Origin: Bog-473 sp963744935
GTDB lineage: Bacteria; Actinomycetota; Acidimicrobiia; Acidimicrobiales; RAAP-2
NCBI GenBank assembly: GCA_963744935.1
Contig: CAVUVM010000003.1
Coordinates: 124,001 to 188,000 of the forward strand
Reading direction: 5' to 3'
Length of the DNA: 64,000 bases
The stretch's first letter is position 1, and every line of letters begins with the position of its first letter. Positions 53,479 to 62,376 of this stretch are shown here, in pieces. The position numbers were made by a program, and so were the translations under genes. The notes below the pieces were generated by a model. The model was not told where the DNA came from and did not search any database. It saw only the letters and a list, made by a program, of their open reading frames with translations.

Positions 53479-54714
53479 GTGTTGGTCTTCACCTTTCCCG
53501 GACAGGGATCGCAACGTGCCGGAATGGGTGAGCCGTGGGTCGACCACCCCTCGTGGGAAGTGGTGGAGGAGGCCTCCGCAGCGGCCGACCGGGACCTGGC
53601 TCAGCTTCTCCTGCGTGCTCCCATTGACGAGCTGACTCAGACCGAGAACGCGCAGCTGGCGACCACGGTCCTGAGTCTCGTGGTGCTCGACGCCGTGGAA
53701 CGCATCGGTCTCACGCCGGCCGCGTGCGCCGGGCACAGCCTCGGTGAGTACACCGCACTGGTGGCGAGCGGCGCGCTCGGCTTCGAGGACGGCATTCGCC
53801 TCGTGGTCGCCCGGGGTGAGGCCATGGCCCGCGCCGGCGAGGAAGCGCCCGGGACGATGGCCGCCTTGCTGGGCATCGCCGACGACGACGCGGAGGCGGC
53901 GTGTATGCGTGCCGAAGGCGACGTGTGGGTGGCCAACTACAACGCACCGGGACAGGTGGTGATCGCCGGTACGGCCGAAGCCGTCGCCCTGGCCGGCGAG
54001 CTGGCCAAGGGCCTTGGCGCGAAGCGTGTCATGCCAATTCCGGTGTCGGGCGCGTTCCACACGCCTCTCATGCAAGGTGCGCGAGCTGACTTGCGCAAGG
54101 CCTTGGCCGAAATGACCTTCTTGAGCCCTGAGGTCCGGGTCGTGGCCAATGTCGATGCCCACGTGCACGACGACCCCGCCGAGTGGCCGGGACTGCTCTC
54201 GGCGCAGCTGTGCAGCCCGGTTCGCTGGCGGCAGACCCTTGAGACCTTCGCCGGCTTGGGCTTGACCTCGCTCGTGGAGCTCGGCCCCGGCGGGGTCTTG
54301 AGCGGCCTGGCCAAGCGGAGCCTGCCCGACATCCAGTCGCTGGCCGTCTCCAAGCCCGAGGACCTCGACACCTTGATGGACCAGATCGGGAGTGCCGGGA
54401 CGTGGCGGGCCGAACCGGCCCTGCACCAGGGCGAACACCTCTACATGTCCGAGCGCGTGGTGGTCAGCCCATCAAGCGGGATCTTCAGCCCCGAGGCCTC
54501 GCTCAACGCACCCGGTACCGGGTTGTTGCCCGGTACCGGCAACGACCTCGAGCAGTCGTCCGCGGTCGAGGTCGGCGATCTGGTCGGCCGCGTGGGAGTC
54601 TCCGAGGTGCGCACCCCGTTCGCCGGCCAGGTGATCCGTTGGCTCGCCGCCGACGGAGAGCGGGTCCAAGACGGTCAACCGCTCGCCTGGCTGCGCGTTC
54701 CCGAGACGCGCTGA
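53479..54714 (+). CDS. fabD: Malonyl-CoA:ACP transacylase with a C-terminal biotinyl/lipoyl-like extension
   Basis: The transacylase part starts VLVFTFPGQGSQRAGMGEPW. The nucleophile Ser87 is in GHSLGEYTAL, the catalytic His194 in GAFHTPLM, and the domain ends near residue 300 at ELGPGGVLSGLAKRSL. It moves malonyl from CoA to ACP for type II fatty-acid synthesis. The 411-residue length exceeds the usual 310. The extra about 100 residues end in EVRTPFAGQVIRWLAADGER and VQDGQPLAWLRV, the fold pattern of a biotinyl/lipoyl domain but without an attachment Lys at the hairpin. The GTG at 53479 is the most compact start, although its ribosome site is weak and the frame is open upstream. It is coupled to fabG by a one-base overlap. 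Confidence 0.9.
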   Translation: MLVFTFPGQGSQRAGMGEPWVDHPSWEVVEEASAAADRDLAQLLLRAPIDELTQTENAQLATTVLSLVVLDAVERIGLTPAACAGHSLGEYTALVASGALGFEDGIRLVVARGEAMARAGEEAPGTMAALLGIADDDAEAACMRAEGDVWVANYNAPGQVVIAGTAEAVALAGELAKGLGAKRVMPIPVSGAFHTPLMQGARADLRKALAEMTFLSPEVRVVANVDAHVHDDPAEWPGLLSAQLCSPVRWRQTLETFAGLGLTSLVELGPGGVLSGLAKRSLPDIQSLAVSKPEDLDTLMDQIGSAGTWRAEPALHQGEHLYMSERVVVSPSSGIFSPEASLNAPGTGLLPGTGNDLEQSSAVEVGDLVGRVGVSEVRTPFAGQVIRWLAADGERVQDGQPLAWLRVPETR

Positions 54715-55439
54715 TGGCAGTCGTGCTCGTGACCGGCGGCACGCGGGGCATCGGCGCGGCCTGCGTGGAGTGGTTCCTGGCCAACGGCGACAGCGTTGCG
54801 ACGACCTATCGCTCGGTCGAACCACCGAGTGCTCCCGAGGGCGCGGATGCGGATCGCTTCCTCCCTGTGCGTTGTGACGTTCGCAATCTCGACGAGGTCG
54901 ATGCGGCGTTCTCCTCCATCGAGGAACGGTGGGGGCCTGTCGAGGTCTTGGTTGCAAACGCCGGGATCACGACGGACTCGCTGCTGCTCCGGATGAGCGA
55001 GCAGGCATTCAGCGACGTGATCGACGCCAACCTCACAGGGTCCTTCCGCGTGGCCAAGCGCGCAGTGGCCAAGATGCTCCGGCTCCATGCCGGCCGCATC
55101 ATCTTCGTCTCGTCGGTGGGAGCCTTCGTCGGCCTGCCGGGACAGGCCAACTACGCCGCATCCAAGGCCGGCCTCGTCGGCATGGCCCGAGCCATTGCTC
55201 GCGAGGTGGGCAGCCGCCAGATCACCGTGAATGTCGTCGCGCCCGGGCTGATCGACACCGACATGACGACGGCACTGGGTGACGACCGGGTTGCTCTGAT
55301 GACGAGTCAGATCCCCCTCGGGCATGCGGGCAGCGTCGAGGACGTGGCGGGCGTCGTCGGTTTTTTGGCCTCGGACGCCGCTGCCTACGTCACCGGGGCT
55401 GTGGTCCCAGTCGATGGCGGGCTCGGCATGGGGTTGTAG
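54714..55439 (+). CDS. fabG: 3-Oxoacyl-ACP reductase
   Basis: A 241-residue SDR. The cofactor motif is GGTRGIG at 8-14, NAGIT is at 82-86, the catalytic residues are Ser134, Tyr147 and Lys151 (YAASK), and VNVVAPGLIDTDMT and the C-terminal VVPVDGGLGMG complete it. It reduces 3-ketoacyl-ACP with NADPH in fatty-acid elongation. The TGATG junction (one shared base) with fabD fixes the ATG at 54714. It is the second gene of the fabD-fabG-acpP-fabF set. Confidence 0.93.
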   Translation: MAVVLVTGGTRGIGAACVEWFLANGDSVATTYRSVEPPSAPEGADADRFLPVRCDVRNLDEVDAAFSSIEERWGPVEVLVANAGITTDSLLLRMSEQAFSDVIDANLTGSFRVAKRAVAKMLRLHAGRIIFVSSVGAFVGLPGQANYAASKAGLVGMARAIAREVGSRQITVNVVAPGLIDTDMTTALGDDRVALMTSQIPLGHAGSVEDVAGVVGFLASDAAAYVTGAVVPVDGGLGMGL

Positions 55440-55473
55440 CGTGCAAGAGAGCCAATAGACAAAGGAGCAGCGA

Positions 55474-55713
55474 GTGGACAGCGACGCAGCGTTCGAGAAA
55501 TTTCGCGAGTGCGCCGTGGAGGTACTGCAGGTGCCGGCAGACAAGATCACCAAGGAGGCCAAGTTCGCCGAGGATCTCGACGCCGACAGCCTCGACCTGG
55601 TGGAGCTCGTGATGGCGCTCGAGGAGGCCTTCGACGTCACGGTCGAGGAGACAGAGCTCGAAGACGTCACGACGGTCGGCCAGGCGTTCGACCTGGTCTC
55701 CTCGAAGCTCTGA
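55474..55713 (+). CDS. acpP: Acyl carrier protein
   Basis: 79 residues, acidic and four-helical. The phosphopantetheine attachment Ser39 is in DADSLDLVELVMALEE. It carries growing acyl chains for FabD, FabG and FabF. The GTG start at 55474 has a clear AAAGGAGC ribosome site, consistent with the high expression expected for ACP. It is 34 bases after fabG, and its stop shares a base with the fabF start. Confidence 0.96.
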   Translation: MDSDAAFEKFRECAVEVLQVPADKITKEAKFAEDLDADSLDLVELVMALEEAFDVTVEETELEDVTTVGQAFDLVSSKL

Positions 55714-56909
55714 TGCAGCTCGGGATCGGCGCCGAGGGACCGATCCCGGGGCGGCGTGTCGCTGTCACGGGACTGGGCGCCGTCACGTGTTGCGGCGTGG
55801 GGGTCGAGGCCCTGTGGGACGGCCTCCTCAACCCTTCGGTCGTGGGGGGTGTGGTCCGCGACTACGAACCGGCGGACTGGTTCGGGCCGAAGGAGATGCG
55901 CCAGCTCGATCGCTTTGCCCAGTTCTCGATCGCCGCGGCCGACATGGCCGTCAAAGCCGCCGGGGACCTTGCGGTCGACCCGGCGAAGGCCGGCGTGATC
56001 TTCGCCACCGGCGTCGGGGGTTTCGAAACGCTGGCCGAACAGGTCGGCGTCTACAACGCCAAGGGTCCAGACCGTGTCTCGCCCCGGCTGGTGCCGATGA
56101 TGATGGCCAATGCGGGCGCGGCCGGCATCTCCATGCGGATGGGTTGGCGCGGTCCCTCCGAAGTCATCTGCACCGCCTGCGCGGCCGGGACGCACGCCAT
56201 TGCCGGTGCAGCTCGGCTCATCGCGTCCGGTCGCTGCGATGTGGCGATCGGGGGTGGGTCGGAAGCGAGCATGCACCCTGTGGCGATTGCGGCGTTCTCC
56301 AACATGACCGCTCTGTCCTCAACGGGTAACTCCCGCCCGTTCGACATTCGTCGGGACGGTTTCGTGATGACGGAGGGCGCGGCGGCGCTCGTGCTCGAGG
56401 ACTGGGACCGGGCTGTCGGGCGCGGCGCAACGATCCTGGCCGAGATAGCCGGCGCCGCCAGCACCGCAGACGCGCATCACATCACCGCACCCGCACCCGA
56501 CGGCGCCGGCGCAGTCGCCTGTATGGAGCTGGCCCTCGCCGACGCTGGAATAGCTCCGTCGGACGTCGGGCACATCAACGCCCACGGCACCTCGACGCCC
56601 CTCAACGACCTCGCCGAGGCGCGTGCCATCACCAAGGTCTTCGGCGAGCCCGGTCCGCTCGTGACCTCCACCAAGGGCGTCACCGGTCACGGGCTGGCTG
56701 CGGCCGGCGCCATCGAAGCAGTGGCCGCGGTTCTCACCATCGACCGCGCCACCATTCCACCGACGGCGGGATATGAGGAGCCAGACCCCGAGATCACGCT
56801 TCCGATCGTGCACGGAGCGCCACAGCCCTGGACGCCGAGCGCGGTCCTCTCCAACTCCTTTGGCTTCGGGGGCCACAACGGCTGCCTCGTCCTGCTGCCG
56901 CCCGCCTGA
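55713..56909 (+). CDS. fabF: 3-Oxoacyl-ACP synthase II
   Basis: A 398-residue thiolase-fold condensing enzyme with the Cys-His-His triad: Cys156 in CTACAAGTHA, His291 in INAHGTSTPLND and His326 in KGVTGHGLAAAG, plus SNSFGFGGHNG at the end. It condenses malonyl-ACP with acyl-ACP. The ATG at 55713 overlaps the acpP stop (TGATG). No fabH (KASIII) gene is near, so initiation must be encoded elsewhere. The fab unit ends here; 61 bases separate it from the next gene. Confidence 0.95.
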   Translation: MQLGIGAEGPIPGRRVAVTGLGAVTCCGVGVEALWDGLLNPSVVGGVVRDYEPADWFGPKEMRQLDRFAQFSIAAADMAVKAAGDLAVDPAKAGVIFATGVGGFETLAEQVGVYNAKGPDRVSPRLVPMMMANAGAAGISMRMGWRGPSEVICTACAAGTHAIAGAARLIASGRCDVAIGGGSEASMHPVAIAAFSNMTALSSTGNSRPFDIRRDGFVMTEGAAALVLEDWDRAVGRGATILAEIAGAASTADAHHITAPAPDGAGAVACMELALADAGIAPSDVGHINAHGTSTPLNDLAEARAITKVFGEPGPLVTSTKGVTGHGLAAAGAIEAVAAVLTIDRATIPPTAGYEEPDPEITLPIVHGAPQPWTPSAVLSNSFGFGGHNGCLVLLPPA

Positions 56910-56970
56910 GTCCAGCCACTAAGGTCGCACCTCCGCTGCCGCCTCGGCGGCGGCCTCACGAGGTCGGTGG

Positions 56971-58281
56971 ATGGGAAGTCTGCACACCTGGCGAGCCGCG
57001 GCGCGCCGCAACGTCTTGGTCTTGGTCGTGGTGGGAGCCGCGCTCGTTGCGCTCGCTGCCGTTGGCATCGTCCTGGCGACACGGAGCACGTCGCGGCCGC
57101 CGCCCCCACCGCCCTCGCCCGCGACCTCGACTCGGGTGGTCGCCCTCGGGGATTCGGTGCCCTACGGGCACGGTCTGGCAAATCCGTACCCGACCCCGCA
57201 GGTCGGGCTGAGCGCAGACGCGGTCTCCCAGGGTCCGTCGACCCTCGCATATCCCAGCCTGGTCGCACGTGATCTCGGGCTCATCATGAGCGTGCGCCCA
57301 ACCAACTGCGACCTCGTTGGCGACCAGCTCGCTATCAGTGGCGCCGTCGCCGACCCGGCGGACCACACGCCGAGCGACGGCCAATGCGCGGTGCCGCCCC
57401 AACACGCCCGCAACCTCGACGACGAGATCGCGGCCGCCGACCTGGCGCACCGTCCGGCCCGCCTCGTCTTGCTCCAAGACGGCGCGGACGACATCCACTT
57501 CAGCGCCTGCCTCGAGTACGAGCTGGCCCGCGTCGTCGGGATCAGCATCGGCCTCGGCTCGTCGTGTGTGGTCAACGGAACCGTCACGAGCCAGCTCGCC
57601 ACCGAACTCGCCCGCGTCCGCAGCAGCCTGGCCGAGGCCATTGAGAGAGTGGCGCCTCACGCCGGCACCGTCGCCGTGCTCGACTACTACCAGCCGGTCC
57701 CCGCTCCGGCCCAGATCGCAGGAGGCACCAGTGCTCCGGGGCTCCATACCAACCTCGTCTGCGCCGGCCTGGAACCCAATGCCGCAGGCACGTACGCGGC
57801 AGCCCAGCTCGTACTCCGCGGCCTGAACAACACCATCGCCGAGGCCGTGGCCGACGCCCGCGAGCACCATGTGACGAACGTGCGACTCCTCGACATCGCC
57901 GGGATCCTCGACGGACACGGCATCTGCACGGCCAACCCATGGGTCTTCTCGGGCGAGCCGCTGCCAGATACCACATTGGCTGCCGACACGGAGAAGATCC
58001 TGGCGGCCAAAGCCTGTGCCGAGACCGACCTACTGCACGCTCCGGCGCCGTGCGCGGGACTCGCCGGTGCCGCGCTGGCGGCGGAGAGCAACCTGCAGGG
58101 CTACGTCTGGCGAGCCGCCCACCCGACCGCGGCCGGGCAGCGTGCCATTGCAGCCGTCGTCGCCCGTCGTCTCCAAACCGGATCTAGTCGATCGCGTCGC
58201 GCAGCGAACCCACGAAGGAGGCGGCTGCCTCGGGCCCCCCGTCCTCGAGCAGCCGGCGCACCACCGCAGATCCGACAATGA
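56971..58281 (+). CDS. Membrane-anchored SGNH/GDSL hydrolase
   Basis: 436 residues. One N-terminal helix (LVLVVVGAALVALAAVGIVL) and a Pro-rich spacer lead to an SGNH esterase/lipase domain with VVALGDSVPYGHG (nucleophile Ser62), an LLQDGADDIHF block in the middle, and a candidate catalytic His in RAAHPTAAGQRAIA. It should be an extracytoplasmic esterase; the substrate is unknown. The last about 33 residues (Arg/Pro-rich, 98 bases) overlap trpA on the other strand and have atypical composition. A one-base indel near 58170 would end the protein at the TAG at 58183-58185, so the true C-terminus is uncertain. Confidence 0.75.
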   Translation: MGSLHTWRAAARRNVLVLVVVGAALVALAAVGIVLATRSTSRPPPPPPSPATSTRVVALGDSVPYGHGLANPYPTPQVGLSADAVSQGPSTLAYPSLVARDLGLIMSVRPTNCDLVGDQLAISGAVADPADHTPSDGQCAVPPQHARNLDDEIAAADLAHRPARLVLLQDGADDIHFSACLEYELARVVGISIGLGSSCVVNGTVTSQLATELARVRSSLAEAIERVAPHAGTVAVLDYYQPVPAPAQIAGGTSAPGLHTNLVCAGLEPNAAGTYAAAQLVLRGLNNTIAEAVADAREHHVTNVRLLDIAGILDGHGICTANPWVFSGEPLPDTTLAADTEKILAAKACAETDLLHAPAPCAGLAGAALAAESNLQGYVWRAAHPTAAGQRAIAAVVARRLQTGSSRSRRAANPRRRRLPRAPRPRAAGAPPQIRQ

Positions 58282-58954
58282 CGCCGTCGGCGATGCGACA
58301 CACCTCGGCCGCCTGTGCGGGGGTCGACACGCCGATCCCCACGCACACCGGCATGTCCGTGTGCTCCCGTACTCGCTCGACGACCCGCGCCGCGTCGGCC
58401 CCGAGGTCGGCGCGCTCGCCGGTCACGCCCATGCGCGCCACCGCATAGACGAAGCCGCGTGCCCTGGCGCAGATCCGCTCCACCCGCTCTGGAGGGCTCG
58501 ACGGCGCGACCAGGAGCACGGTGTCGATCCCAGCCCCATCGGCCTCGGCCGCCCACGGACCCAGCTCTTCGATGGGGAGGTCGGGCACGATGGCTCCTCC
58601 CACACCGGCCGCCGCCATCGAGCGAGCCATCCGCTTGTGCCCGGCGCGGAAGACGAGGTTGTAATACGTCATGACGACCACGGGGACGGGCACTTCGGCT
58701 CGCGCGATGCCGTCGAGCACCTGGTCGGGCGTCGTCCCCCGGGCGAGCGCGCGCAACGCTGCCTCTTGGATGACAGGACCGTCGATCATGGGGTCCGAGA
58801 ACGGGATCCCCACCTCGACGGCGTCCGCGCCTGCCGCGACCAACGCCGCCAGCGACTGCCCCCAGTCCTCGGTCATGCCGCCCATCAGATACGGGATGAG
58901 CAACTTGCGGCCGCGTTCACGCCCCGCCCGCAACTCCTTCTCGAGGTCAGGCAT
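58184..58954 (-). CDS. trpA: Tryptophan synthase alpha chain
   Basis: 256 residues, TIM barrel. It cleaves indole-3-glycerol phosphate to indole, which passes to TrpB. The signature is ADAVEVGIPFSDPMIDGPVI with the catalytic Glu and Asp; GAIVPDLPIEE and VCVGIGVSTPAQA (phosphate site) follow. The ATG at 58954 overlaps the trpB stop by 8 bases (ATGCCTGA). It is the last gene of the trpC-trpF-trpB-trpA run. Confidence 0.96.
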   Translation of the reverse strand: MPDLEKELRAGRERGRKLLIPYLMGGMTEDWGQSLAALVAAGADAVEVGIPFSDPMIDGPVIQEAALRALARGTTPDQVLDGIARAEVPVPVVVMTYYNLVFRAGHKRMARSMAAAGVGGAIVPDLPIEELGPWAAEADGAGIDTVLLVAPSSPPERVERICARARGFVYAVARMGVTGERADLGADAARVVERVREHTDMPVCVGIGVSTPAQAAEVCRIADGVIVGSAVVRRLLEDGGPEAAASFVGSLRDAID

Positions 58955-60143
58955 CGGAGGTCGTCGCGCCGAAGATCTCGCGCACCTGCGCAACGTCCTT
59001 GTCGCCGCGGCCCGAGAGCGTCACCAACACGGTCGATCCTGCGGGCAATGCCTCGGTGCGGGCACTACGGGCCACCCAGGCGATGGCGTGCGCAGACTCG
59101 AGGGCCGGGATGATGCCCTCCGTATGGCTGAGGAGGCGGAACGCCTCGAGCACCTCGGCGTCGTTCGCGGTGGAGTACTCGGCCCGCCCGATGGAGGCCA
59201 GGTGGGCATGCTCAGGGCCCAGACCCGGGTAGTCGAGGCCGGCCGAGATCGATTCGGCCTCCTCGATCTGCCCGATCTCGTCCTGGAGCAGGCGTGAGTA
59301 CATGCCGTGGAGGACCCCTGGGATGCCGTTGGTCAACGCCGCGCCGCCCGCTGCCTCCACCCCCACCAGTCGCGCGCCGGTGTCCACGAAGCCGGCGAAC
59401 GTCCCCGCGGCATTGGATCCTCCTCCGATGCACGCGACCACGACGTCGGGGTCGCGGCCATCGAGCAGATTGCGACTCTGCTCGCGTGCCTCGTTCCCGA
59501 CCACCCGTTGGAACTGGCGCACCATATAGGGGAACGGGTGCGGCCCCATGACGGACCCGAGGCAATAGTGGGTCGTCTCGACCGTGGCCACCCATTCGCG
59601 CATGGCCTCGTTCACGGCGTCCTTCAGGGTTCGACTGCCCGAGGTGACCGGGCGGACCTCCGCGCCGAGCAGCTCCATGCGGAAGACGTTGAGCTCTTGG
59701 CGCTTGGTGTCGACTTCGCCCATGAACACGGTGCACTCGAGCCCGAACAGCGCCGCCGCGGTCGCCGCGGCCACGCCGTGTTGCCCCGCACCGGTCTCGG
59801 CGATCATGCGCGGCTTGCCCATGCGAGTGGTGAGCAACGCCTGCCCGACGACGTTGTTGAGCTTGTGCGAGCCGGTATGGGCCAGGTCTTCGCGCTTGAG
59901 CAGCACGCGCACGCCCAGCCGCTCCGAGAGCCGCCGGCACTCGGTCACGGGCGTGGGACGACCGCCGTAGTCGCGCAAGAGGTCGTCGAGCTGTGAACGA
60001 AACGCAGGGTCTCCCCACGCATCGTCGAACTCCTTCTCGAGTTCGATGCATGCCGGCATGAGCGATTCGGGTACGAAGCGACCGCCGAACGCGCCGAACC
60101 TCCCGTCGGGTCCCGGCCGCGCCATGAGGCTTTCGTCGCTCAC
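58947..60143 (-). CDS. trpB: Tryptophan synthase beta chain
   Basis: 398 residues, PLP-dependent; joins indole and serine. The PLP lysine is Lys94 in EDLAHTGSHKLNN. AETGAGQHGVA and the phosphate loop CIGGGSNAAG are present, and the C-terminus has VLVTLSGRGDKDV. The GTG at 60141-60143 overlaps the trpF stop as GTGA and is preferred over the ATG six codons later, though both fit. Confidence 0.97.
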   Translation of the reverse strand: MSDESLMARPGPDGRFGAFGGRFVPESLMPACIELEKEFDDAWGDPAFRSQLDDLLRDYGGRPTPVTECRRLSERLGVRVLLKREDLAHTGSHKLNNVVGQALLTTRMGKPRMIAETGAGQHGVAAATAAALFGLECTVFMGEVDTKRQELNVFRMELLGAEVRPVTSGSRTLKDAVNEAMREWVATVETTHYCLGSVMGPHPFPYMVRQFQRVVGNEAREQSRNLLDGRDPDVVVACIGGGSNAAGTFAGFVDTGARLVGVEAAGGAALTNGIPGVLHGMYSRLLQDEIGQIEEAESISAGLDYPGLGPEHAHLASIGRAEYSTANDAEVLEAFRLLSHTEGIIPALESAHAIAWVARSARTEALPAGSTVLVTLSGRGDKDVAQVREIFGATTSDA

Positions 60144-60823
60144 CCGTCCCTCCAATCGTAGGGCTCTTCGCTGGCCGGGTTCTCCACCGCGTCCCGAGCC
60201 ACAACGTCGGCCGCCGCCTGCCTCGCACGCTGAATGAAGTCGCGGAGCTTCAAAGGGTCCTTCCGCCCCGGTGCGGCCTCCACACCGCTGTCCACGTCGA
60301 CACCCGCTGGGCGCAGGTGCGCGATTGCCTCGACGACGTTGTCGGGCCCCAGTCCGCCGCACACGATCAGACGGTGGTGGTCGGCCACGCCCTCCGCGAG
60401 CCGCCAGTCGAAGACTTTGCCCGAGCCCGGGTTGTCCCCGTCCACCATGAGGTAGTCGGCACCGAACTCCCCGAAACGGCCGATGCTCCTCTCGCCGGCC
60501 CGGAACGCCTTGATCACCGTGGGCACACGAGCCCGCACCCACTGGGTCTCCTCGGCGGTCTCGTGCCCGTGCAGCTGCGCTGCGCCGAGCCCAGCGACCC
60601 GTATGGCCTCGACGACCCGTTGCGGGGCCTCGTCGCGGAAGACGCCCACCGTGAGGACGTGTTCGGGCAGCCGCTTCGCGATGTCGCCCGCCAGCTGGAC
60701 CGAGACCTGACGCGGCGAAGGGGCGAAGATGAACCCCACCGACGTCGCGCCCAGGCTGACCGCGAGGAGAGCGTCGGCTTCCGAGGTGACCCCGCAGATC
60801 TTGATGAGGAGGTCTTCGCTCAT
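60140..60823 (-). CDS. trpF: Phosphoribosylanthranilate isomerase
   Basis: 227 residues, TIM barrel, catalysing the Amadori rearrangement of phosphoribosylanthranilate. LIKICGVTSEADAL holds the catalytic Cys. GATSVGFIFAPSPRQVS, AQLHGHE and GVDVDSGVEAAPGRKD (phosphate site and catalytic Asp region) are typical. Many actinobacteria lack trpF and use the dual-function PriA; its presence here, with an ATGA overlap with trpC, is a lineage marker. A hydrophilic 15-residue tail follows the barrel. Confidence 0.95.
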   Translation of the reverse strand: MSEDLLIKICGVTSEADALLAVSLGATSVGFIFAPSPRQVSVQLAGDIAKRLPEHVLTVGVFRDEAPQRVVEAIRVAGLGAAQLHGHETAEETQWVRARVPTVIKAFRAGERSIGRFGEFGADYLMVDGDNPGSGKVFDWRLAEGVADHHRLIVCGGLGPDNVVEAIAHLRPAGVDVDSGVEAAPGRKDPLKLRDFIQRARQAAADVVARDAVENPASEEPYDWRDG

Positions 60824-61608
60824 CGCGCTCCGACGGGATGCCCGACCAGCTCTCGGAGCTGGCTCGCACGATCACTAGCCCGCACGAGCGTCTCGCCCAC
60901 CAAGATCGCGTCGTACCCCGCCTCGGCGAGCCGGCGCGCGTCGGTACCGTCACGGATCCCGGACTCGGCCACCGCGATGACGTCGGTGGGAATCCGCGCC
61001 CCCAGCGCGCACGCCCGTTCGTGATCCACCTCGAAGGTTTGCAGGTCACGCTGGTTCACTCCGACCACGCGCGAGCCGGCAGCAAGCGCCCGGCGGAGCT
61101 CGACCTCGTCGTGGACCTCCACGAGCGCGGTGAGCCCGAGCTCGTGGGCGACGGCCGCACACCGGCTCAGCTCGTCGTCATCGAGCGCGGCAACGATGAG
61201 TAGGACCGCATCGGCTCCCATCAGGCGCGCATCGACGACGTCGGCCTCGCGCACGGTGAAGTCCTTGCGCAGGACCGGGAGGCCCGAGGCCTGACGTGCC
61301 GCCACGAGATCCGCAGCGGACCCACCGAAGAACTGCTCGTCGGTCAGCACCGACAGGCACGAGGCGCCGCCCGCGGCGTACTCCTTGGCCACCTGCTCGG
61401 GGTTCAGCCCCAGGTCGAGATCGCCCTTGGACGGCGAGCGGCGCTTGATCTCGGCGATGCAGGCCAGCCCCTCGTGCCGCAGGGCCGCAGCGAAGTCCCG
61501 AGGCACCGGTACTCTGGCGGCGCGTTCGAGCAGGTCACCGAGGGAACGACTGTCCTCGGCCGCGCTGGCTCGATGGGAGGCGACGATGTCCGCCAGATAG
61601 GTGGGCAT
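60820..61608 (-). CDS. trpC: Indole-3-glycerol phosphate synthase
   Basis: 262 residues, TIM barrel, making indole-3-glycerol phosphate. CIAEIKRRSPSKGDL holds the catalytic Lys. LSVLTDEQFFGGS, LPVLRKDFTVREADV and VVGVNQRDLQTFEVD are all conserved. It is overlapped by trpF (ATGA). It starts 94 bases after the small genes upstream, and that gap may hold a promoter or leader. Confidence 0.97.
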   Translation of the reverse strand: MPTYLADIVASHRASAAEDSRSLGDLLERAARVPVPRDFAAALRHEGLACIAEIKRRSPSKGDLDLGLNPEQVAKEYAAGGASCLSVLTDEQFFGGSAADLVAARQASGLPVLRKDFTVREADVVDARLMGADAVLLIVAALDDDELSRCAAVAHELGLTALVEVHDEVELRRALAAGSRVVGVNQRDLQTFEVDHERACALGARIPTDVIAVAESGIRDGTDARRLAEAGYDAILVGETLVRASDRASQLRELVGHPVGAR

Positions 61609-61702
61609 GACGCCTCAGCGTAGCGGCGCGCCGATTCCGAGAAGATCCGCCGTGCTCCCAGCCGAATCCGACCGGCTCCAACGTCTGCCGACGAGGTCGG
61701 TC

Positions 61703-61912
61703 TCAGCCGCGGACGCGAGCGAGGATCTTCTCGCGCCGTTGGCGCTCATCACGCGGCAGCTCGTCTCGCACGGCGCCGGAGGGACCGTTGTCGGACGCTG
61801 CCCGAAGCATGTCGGCGAGGCCCGAGTAGATCACCTCGATCGTGAAGTCGTCGACCTCGATCGCGGCGATCTGGGTACCGTCCTCCGCGAGACTGATGAC
61901 CCTGACCATCAC
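61703..61912 (-). CDS. Small protein of unknown function
   Basis: 69 residues: MMVRVISLAEDGTQIAAIEV, then DFTIEVIYSGLADML and an Arg/Glu-rich end (DERQRREKILARVRG). No membrane segment or metal motif. It overlaps the preceding small gene by the ATGA junction at 61909-61912 and precedes trpC on the same strand. I do not recognise a family. Confidence 0.6.
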   Translation of the reverse strand: MMVRVISLAEDGTQIAAIEVDDFTIEVIYSGLADMLRAASDNGPSGAVRDELPRDERQRREKILARVRG

Positions 61913-62064
61913 TCGCTCCCGGTGCCGGAGGCGGCCTGGTCGCTCTGCCGCTCAATGGCGATGCACTCGCCGTCTTGAAACACCCAGCCGACGACCCGCC
62001 ACGGCATCGGGTCCGGCCGTGGCTTGGTCGTCGTCGTCGTCTTCGTCTCCCCGGTCCCCGTCAT
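61909..62064 (-). CDS. Very small protein of unknown function
   Basis: 51 residues from the ATG at 62064: a Thr-rich start, then MPWRVVGWVFQDGECIAIER and a polar end. The frame is open upstream (81 residues), but the shorter start removes an Arg/Pro-rich part unlikely to be protein. It is coupled by ATGA to the next small gene. Support is the operon layout and the hydrophobic core pattern only. The 114 bases upstream hold no gene. Confidence 0.45.
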   Translation of the reverse strand: MTGTGETKTTTTTKPRPDPMPWRVVGWVFQDGECIAIERQSDQAASGTGSE

Positions 62065-62178
62065 GAGGAGAGGTTGCGCTCCCGTTGTGTCATGCGCGGT
62101 GACGTTCGGTTGCAGTCGAGGTGCGGTCCGGGCGCGCCCAGGCACGCCGGTCAACTCTGGTGCGAGACGAGCGCGGGT

Positions 62179-62376
62179 TCAGCGCGCGAAGAGGTGCCAG
62201 CCAGCCCACATCCAGGCCAGAACGAGCGCAACCCGCAGCACTGGTCCGGTCGCCGCCCGTTCCAAGACCACCGAAGGACGGGCGACCCGTGCGCGGCCCA
62301 CGCGCGACCACGCCCAGAGGCCGAGCGCGGCCGCGCCCAGCAGCGCCCACACGAGGTACGTGACCGCACTGCTCAC
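62179..62376 (-). CDS. Small membrane protein (DUF6186-like)
   Basis: 65 residues with two helices (VTYLVWALLGAAALGLWAWS and VALVLAWMWAGWHLFAR). The ending GWHLFAR resembles a small actinobacterial membrane family I associate with DUF6186. Function unknown. Its ATG overlaps the stop of the next membrane-protein gene (ATGA), so both are made together within the trp region. Confidence 0.65.
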   Translation of the reverse strand: MSSAVTYLVWALLGAAALGLWAWSRVGRARVARPSVVLERAATGPVLRVALVLAWMWAGWHLFAR

